From Methylibium sp. NZG (lineage in GTDB: Bacteria > Pseudomonadota > Gammaproteobacteria > Burkholderiales > Burkholderiaceae_C): 64,000 bases of DNA. The translations under genes and the position numbers were made by a program. The stretch is from positions 1 to 64,000 of the forward strand of contig LGRD01000006.1 of the NCBI GenBank assembly GCA_001263235.1, read 5' to 3'. How positions within the stretch are numbered: position 1 is the stretch's first letter; each line of letters starts with the position of its first letter. Positions 60,215 to 64,000 of the stretch are shown here, in pieces. The notes beneath the pieces are model-generated. The model was not told the DNA's origin and did no database searches. It worked only from the letters and a program-made list of their open reading frames with translations.

Positions 60215-60439
60215 TCATCGAACGGCGGCGCGCGCTCTTGCCAGGGCATCCTCGATGGGAATGTCATGGGCGCTGCCCGACTCGAACCCGGCCATCCGTC
60301 GATCCACTGCCCGGCTCCAGGCATCTTCGACTGTGCGATCTGTGTCGAGGCTGTTCAGGAGCCTGTCTGCCAAGTGGGCCCGATCCTCGGGAGAAAGCTG
60401 CAGAGCCTGGGCTATCAATTCGGCGATGGTTGCGGTCAT
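60215..60439 (-). CDS. Addiction-module antitoxin (orphan)
   Basis: A 74-residue protein of the putative addiction-module component family (PF09720/TIGR02574). ATIAELIAQALQLSPEDRAH and LADRLLNSL form the N-terminal part, and IPIEDALARARAAV the C-terminal part that normally contacts a RelE/ParE toxin. ATG 60439 is chosen since GAGAGG lies six bases upstream; an earlier in-frame ATG at 60457 lacks a ribosome-binding site. The toxin gene expected directly downstream on the minus strand is absent; element B4 lies about 85 bases away, so it may have been lost when the element arrived. Confidence 0.75.
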   Translation of the reverse strand: MTATIAELIAQALQLSPEDRAHLADRLLNSLDTDRTVEDAWSRAVDRRMAGFESGSAHDIPIEDALARARAAVR

Positions 60440-60517
60440 GACGAACCTCTCTGACATTGCATGAAGAGTAGTGCGTCGCGCTGGCCTGAGCGGCGATCGC
60501 CGCATGCGACAAGCGCC

Positions 60518-61837
60518 CTACCGCAAATTCCCCGTATGCCCCAACGAATACCTCCCCGGCTGCGGCCACACCGTCAGCCCGTGGGGCTCCAGGCCGACCT
60601 TGATCTTGTCGACCGCGCCGGTGTCGGTGTCGAAGCGGTACACCACGTTGTCGTAGCGGCCTGACAACCACAGGTACTTGCCGTCGGCGCTGATGTTGCC
60701 CATGTCGGGGCTGCCGCCGCCGGGCACGGGCCAGGTCTTGGTGATGGTTCGGGTGGCGAAGTCCATCACCGACACGCTGCCCTTGCCCAGCGGCTTGCCG
60801 CGCACGGTGTTGCTGCCGCGGTTGACGACGTACAGGCTCTTGCCGTCGCGGCTCGGGTACAGGCCGTGGGCGCCCACGCCGGTGGCGATGAAGCCGACCT
60901 GCTTGAACGTCTCGAAGTCGACCACGTGGATGCCGTCGGCCATCATGTCGGCCACGTAAAAGGTCTTGCCGTCGGGTGAGGCGCGCACGTCTTGCGGCAT
61001 GCCGGGGGTGGTGCAGATCTCGGCGCCGAGTTGTGCGGGGTCGGGCACGTACTTCGGCTTCTTGCCGGGTTTGGCGATGATCGCCAGCGCGTCGGGGCGG
61101 TTGAAGTACTGGCTCAGCTTGATGGTGGCCAGCACCTTGCGCTGCACCAGGTCCACCTTGGTCAGCGAGCCGTTGAACTCGCAGGTGAAGAGGGCGTGGC
61201 GGCCGTCGATCGAGAAGTCGGCGTGGTTGATGCCGGCGCACAGTGGCGTCGGGATGGTGTACTTCAGCTGCATCGTCTTCGCGTCGCGGAAGTCGAGGCG
61301 CTTGTAGGCCTCGGCGACGACGATCGCGTATTGGCCGTCGGGCGACCAGTACATGTTGTACGGGTCGTCCACCGGGATCGACGGGCCGGGCTTGCCGGTC
61401 TTCGGGTCCACGGGCGTCAGGCTGCCGTCGGTGCGGCCTTCGGCATTGTTGGCCACCCACAGCATCTTCAGGTCCCACGACGGCACCACGTGCTGCGGGT
61501 TGATGCCGACCTTGAAGGTGTCCACCACCTTCAGCGTGGCCGGGTCGATGACCGAGACGGTGTTCGCGTCGTGGTTGGGCACGTAGACGCGCTCCAGCGC
61601 GCCGGCGGTAGCCGGGCTCATGTGCTTCGACGTGGTTTCGCTGTAGAGGTTGGTGGGGTCGGGCACGGGGGGCATGCCGGGCACGGTGGTCACGGCAGCG
61701 GGCGCAGGCGTGGGCGCGAGGGCCGGCGCCGCAGCGTTGGCCGGCGCAGGCGTGGCGGTCTGGGCCGCCACGAGCCAGGCGGCCGAGCCGAGCATGATGA
61801 AGCCAGCACCTGCGATGAGTGCGTGATGTTGACGCAT
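60518..61837 (-). CDS. Secreted YVTN beta-propeller protein
   Basis: A 439-residue protein with an N-terminal signal (LIAGAGFIMLGSAAWLVAAQ) and an Ala/Pro-rich linker, then a seven-bladed YVTN-type propeller. Clear blade motifs are RVYVPNHDANTVSVIDPATL, KTFYVADMMADGIHVVDFET and KSLYVVNRGSNTVRGKPLGK. Such proteins are periplasmic or extracellular and often accompany c-type cytochrome or metal-oxidising systems, although their activity is usually unknown. It follows the creatininase-like gene on the same strand after 58 bases, so an operon is likely. Confidence 0.83.
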   Translation of the reverse strand: MRQHHALIAGAGFIMLGSAAWLVAAQTATPAPANAAAPALAPTPAPAAVTTVPGMPPVPDPTNLYSETTSKHMSPATAGALERVYVPNHDANTVSVIDPATLKVVDTFKVGINPQHVVPSWDLKMLWVANNAEGRTDGSLTPVDPKTGKPGPSIPVDDPYNMYWSPDGQYAIVVAEAYKRLDFRDAKTMQLKYTIPTPLCAGINHADFSIDGRHALFTCEFNGSLTKVDLVQRKVLATIKLSQYFNRPDALAIIAKPGKKPKYVPDPAQLGAEICTTPGMPQDVRASPDGKTFYVADMMADGIHVVDFETFKQVGFIATGVGAHGLYPSRDGKSLYVVNRGSNTVRGKPLGKGSVSVMDFATRTITKTWPVPGGGSPDMGNISADGKYLWLSGRYDNVVYRFDTDTGAVDKIKVGLEPHGLTVWPQPGRYSLGHTGNLR

Positions 61838-61895
61838 GAGAAGTCCTGAGGATTGAAGTTCTGGGGGGTTGTCGAAAGGGAACGGGTGCGAGCGC

Positions 61896-62789
61896 TCAAC
61901 GCGGCGGTGTCTTGACGGCGTTGACCGGGTTGATGGGGTTGACGCGGTTGACCGAGTTGGCTGCGTCGGCTGCGTAGGCCGTGCCGGTGGCGCTTCGAAT
62001 CGCCGCCACGCTGCGCGCCACGATCAAGTCCACGCCGATCTGCCCCAGCGCGGCGCTGGCGGCGCGCGGGTCGCCGGCCACGCCATCGGTGTTGGCGGCC
62101 TTGGTGGTCGGCGTCATGCGATTGGGCCGCACCAGAGAGGCGTCGATGGCCATCAGCAGCGACGTGTCCGCCGAACCAGCGTGCGTGCCGATCTGCGCGT
62201 CGCTCAAGCCCTTGTCGCGCAGCGCCTGTATGTAGGGGGCCCGCGCAGCGGCGTAGTACTCGCCGATCCAGTGCGCGCGCGCGAACGGCGATGTGCCCGA
62301 CGCAGCCCATTCACGGTTGAGCTTGTCGGCGACCGCTTTGATCAACGTCTGATAGTTGCCGCTGTCGCCCAGCCACACGATGTGCTCGAAGCCGTGCTGC
62401 CTGAAACTGCGCGCCGCGCCTTCGAGCACGCCTTTGAAAGCGTCGTCGGAGATCGAGATCGTGCCGGGGTAGCGCATGTGCCCGTCGGGCGGCGAGATGC
62501 GGCCCTCGGGCACGTAGGCCAGCACCGGCGCGACGAGTGCGTTGCCCAACTCGGTGGCAATCCGGCCCGCCAGCACCCGCGCGCGCACGTTGTGCTTGCC
62601 CAGCGCCATGTGCGGCCCGTTCTGCTCGGTGCCGCCGACGGGGATGATGACGGTGGTGGTGCCCGCACGCAGCGCGTCGCGCACCTCTGTCCAGGTCAGC
62701 GCTTCGAGGAAAACGCTCGGCGGCGCTGCCCGGGCTGCCGTGCACAGCAGCACCAGGCCAAGCGCAAAAAGAGTGAAGGTGGTTCGCAT
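61896..62789 (-). CDS. Secreted creatininase family protein
   Basis: A 297-residue protein with a signal peptide (FTLFALGLVLLCTAARA) and a creatininase-type fold; the family hydrolyses cyclic or linear amides with two metal ions. The metal motif is GGTEQNGPHMALGKH: Glu55 is kept, but Asn57 and His66 stand where the Pseudomonas enzyme has His and Asp, so activity may differ. The segment HIVWLGDSGNYQ carries other conserved residues. The last 20 residues (SVNRVNPINPVNAVKTPPR) are encoded by a 9-bp tandem repeat and are not part of the fold. Export is unusual for this family. Confidence 0.8.
   Translation of the reverse strand: MRTTFTLFALGLVLLCTAARAAPPSVFLEALTWTEVRDALRAGTTTVIIPVGGTEQNGPHMALGKHNVRARVLAGRIATELGNALVAPVLAYVPEGRISPPDGHMRYPGTISISDDAFKGVLEGAARSFRQHGFEHIVWLGDSGNYQTLIKAVADKLNREWAASGTSPFARAHWIGEYYAAARAPYIQALRDKGLSDAQIGTHAGSADTSLLMAIDASLVRPNRMTPTTKAANTDGVAGDPRAASAALGQIGVDLIVARSVAAIRSATGTAYAADAANSVNRVNPINPVNAVKTPPR
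61912..61956. repeat. Five 9-bp tandem repeats at the 3' end of the creatininase-like gene
   Basis: Units of the form TTGACSGSG run from 61912 to 61956 (one unit TTGATGGGG), with two more degenerate units to 61974. On the minus strand they encode repeated Asn-x-Val tripeptides. Copy-number change would add or remove three residues at a time. Confidence 0.85.
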
Positions 62790-62987
62790 GATCGAGGGCC
62801 GCCACACGGGGTGCCCCGCCAGCGCGGGCGTAAGTATCTCGCAGAGAACCCGAGGGGAAGGCACGGGCCCGGGCTGAAAAGAAACGAAACACGGCGATAC
62901 CGCGCCGAGATGATCTGCGCAGCCCTGCCGGGCACGATGACACCTGTGTTCTGCAAGGAACCCATCAACCCCTGAAAGGAATGTGAA

Positions 62988-63455
62988 ATGAAAGCCTGGA
63001 TCAAGAAAACCCTGCTCGGCCTGTTCGGCGTGTCGCTGCTGGTGGGCGGCCTGTCGGCCTGCGGCCACCGCCACCACGGCGGCGGCATGTCGCAAGTGAG
63101 TGCCGAAGATGCCGCCAAGTGGCGCGAGCGCATGCTCGAGCGCGCCGGCAAGGAGCTGCAGCTCGACGCCGCGCAGAAGCAGAAGCTCGGCGTGGTGTTC
63201 GACAAGATGCGCGAGCAGCGCAACGCGCTGGTGGGCAGCACCACCAACCCGCGCGCCGAGATCGGCACGCTGATCGCCGGGGCCACGTTCGACAAGGCCA
63301 AGGCGCAAACGCTGATCGAGCAGAAGACCGGCGCGTTGCGCGAGAAGGGCCCCGAGGTGATTGCCGCCACGGCCGACTTCTTCGACACGCTGAAGCCCGA
63401 GCAGCAGCAGAAGGTGCGCGAGTTTCTGAACAAGCGTGGCGGTCGCTGGGGGTGA
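62988..63455 (+). CDS. Spy/CpxP-like periplasmic lipoprotein
   Basis: A 155-residue exported protein (LLGLFGVSLLVGGLSAC, lipobox with Cys near residue 25) with a His-rich segment (GHRHHGGGM) that could bind metal, followed by a helical region of the Spy/CpxP (LTxxQ) type: LDAAQKQKLGVVFDKMREQR and LKPEQQQKVREFLNKR. Spy is an envelope chaperone and CpxP is an inhibitor of the Cpx kinase. ATG 62988 has AAAGGA upstream. It lies just before an OmpR-type regulator gene, matching the cpxP-cpxR arrangement. Confidence 0.82.
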   Translation: MKAWIKKTLLGLFGVSLLVGGLSACGHRHHGGGMSQVSAEDAAKWRERMLERAGKELQLDAAQKQKLGVVFDKMREQRNALVGSTTNPRAEIGTLIAGATFDKAKAQTLIEQKTGALREKGPEVIAATADFFDTLKPEQQQKVREFLNKRGGRWG

Positions 63456-63480
63456 GCCCGCGAGGGCAGCTGAGGTTTGC

Positions 63481-63577
63481 TCCCTCGCCCCTTTGGGGAG
63501 AGGGTTGGGGTGAGGGGCGCGGGAGCGTCCTCGACCGTCGCAGCCCTCACCCCAACCCTCTCCCAAAGGGAGGGGGA
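63481..63577. repeat. Family A palindromic repeat, copy A5
   Basis: The same nested palindrome, with inner arms AGGGTTGGGGTGAGGG and CCCTCACCCCAACCCTCTCC, between the Spy/CpxP-like gene and the response regulator. It may reduce read-through between them or mark the end of the first transcript. Confidence 0.88.
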
Positions 63578-63626
63578 GTAGAGCACAACGTTGCACCGAC
63601 CGCCGTCGCATGGGAGCATGCCGACC

Positions 63627-64000
63627 ATGCATCGAATTCTTCTGATCGACGACGACGAGCAACTCGCTGCGCCGTTGGCCACCTACCTCAAGCGTTTCGA
63701 CTTCGAACTCGCCAGCGCTGTGCGGCCGAGCCTCGGCCTGGCGCGCTTGCGTGTTGAAGCCTTCGACGCCGCGATCCTCGACGTGATGTTGCCGGAGATG
63801 GACGGCTTCGAACTCTGCCGCACGATCCGCAAGGAAAGCGACATCCCGATCGTGATGCTCACCGCCCGCGGCGAGGTGATGGACCGCGTGGTCGGCCTCG
63901 AGCTGGGGGCCGACGACTACCTGCCCAAACCGTTCGAGCCGCGTGAGCTCGCCGCACGGTTGCAGACGGTGCTGCGCCGTCGGCAGCGTGCACCCACAGA
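63627..64000 (+). CDS. OmpR-family response regulator (partial, CpxR-like)
   Basis: The first 124 codons of a response regulator that runs off the right edge. The receiver domain is complete: acidic pocket IDDDEQL, phospho-acceptor Asp52 in AILDVMLPEMDGFEL, conserved Thr in VMLTARGE and Lys in YLPKPFEPRELAARL. The start of the linker to the winged-helix domain is visible. ATG 63627 is preferred over the in-frame ATG at 63618 because GGGAG is then about 10 bases away. With the Spy/CpxP-like protein just upstream, an envelope-stress system is likely, and a histidine kinase gene is expected beyond the window. Confidence 0.87.
   Translation, partial: MHRILLIDDDEQLAAPLATYLKRFDFELASAVRPSLGLARLRVEAFDAAILDVMLPEMDGFELCRTIRKESDIPIVMLTARGEVMDRVVGLELGADDYLPKPFEPRELAARLQTVLRRRQRAPT

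Noticed and set aside
59946-60218. A 90-codon minus-strand frame directly after the PF09720 antitoxin as its toxin
   Set aside because: Its position is right but the sequence has no RelE/ParE features and most of it is the translation of element B4.
61869-62975. A plus-strand frame rich in Val-Asp-Gly repeats
   Set aside because: It is the antisense reading of the 9-bp tandem repeat and the creatininase-like gene.

Overview
The window is GC-rich, densely coded chromosomal DNA. It most likely comes from a betaproteobacterium of the order Burkholderiales (Rubrivivax/Leptothrix/Comamonadaceae-like). Reasons: strong GC bias at third codon positions, a PHA-granule-associated protein, an acyl-CoA-binding protein and a wax ester synthase side by side, a zwf-hexR / pgi sugar module, a double-length UvrA, and several branched-chain amino-acid type periplasmic binding proteins. 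This placement is inferred from gene content, not from a marker gene. I saw no tRNA, rRNA, CRISPR array or intact IS transposase.

Layout. 0-2 kb: end of a probable lytic transglycosylase and an M48 lipoprotein protease. 2-7.5 kb: a reverse-strand operon of a TonB-dependent receptor, an ABC ATPase and two DUF3526-type permeases, behind a possible Fur site. 7.6-11.4 kb: an MFS transporter, a FitAB toxin-antitoxin pair and an M14 carboxypeptidase. 11.6-18.2 kb: a complete branched-chain amide/amino-acid ABC transporter (binding protein, LivG, LivF, LivH, LivM) plus an alpha/beta hydrolase. The livH-livM junction is split by two structured repeat elements and a hexanucleotide microsatellite. 18.2-20.4 kb: a TetR/membrane-protein pair and an ankyrin protein. 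20.5-25.4 kb: a 1638-residue lipoprotein joining a galactose/glyoxal-oxidase-like copper-radical domain to a beta-propeller and a di-haem peroxidase-like domain. 25.7-31.6 kb: a four-ATPase tandem UvrA that carries two in-frame copies of a palindromic repeat.

31.7-43.6 kb: an Xre-RES toxin-antitoxin pair, a second M48 protease, a ParD antitoxin whose ParE partner is decayed, an SDR and a dihydroxyacetophenone-dioxygenase-like cupin, large secreted proteins of unknown role, an MFS transporter, a flavin halogenase-like enzyme, a broken GNAT gene and a VapBC-like pair. 43.6-48.4 kb: hexR, zwf, pgi and a HAD phosphatase, with a HexR-like operator in the divergent zwf/pgi region. 48.4-53.1 kb: a reverse operon of two amino-acid-type binding proteins, an M20 amidohydrolase and a DUF2817 peptidase. 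53.3-58.7 kb: a molybdopterin oxidoreductase, a zinc aminopeptidase and the storage-lipid genes. 58.8-60.1 kb: an AT-richer gene bracketed by inverted copies of the structured repeat, resembling a composite mobile unit. 60.2-64 kb: an orphan antitoxin, a YVTN propeller protein, a creatininase homologue, a Spy/CpxP-like lipoprotein and the start of an OmpR-family response regulator.

Two repeat families stand out. Family A (five copies, about 95-107 bp) is a nested GC-rich palindrome; two copies are translated inside uvrA and one supplies the ribosome-binding site of livG. Family B (four copies, 229-243 bp, in two inverted pairs) has terminal inverted repeats and internal hairpins whose stems covary between copies, which points to selection for, or constraint on, secondary structure.
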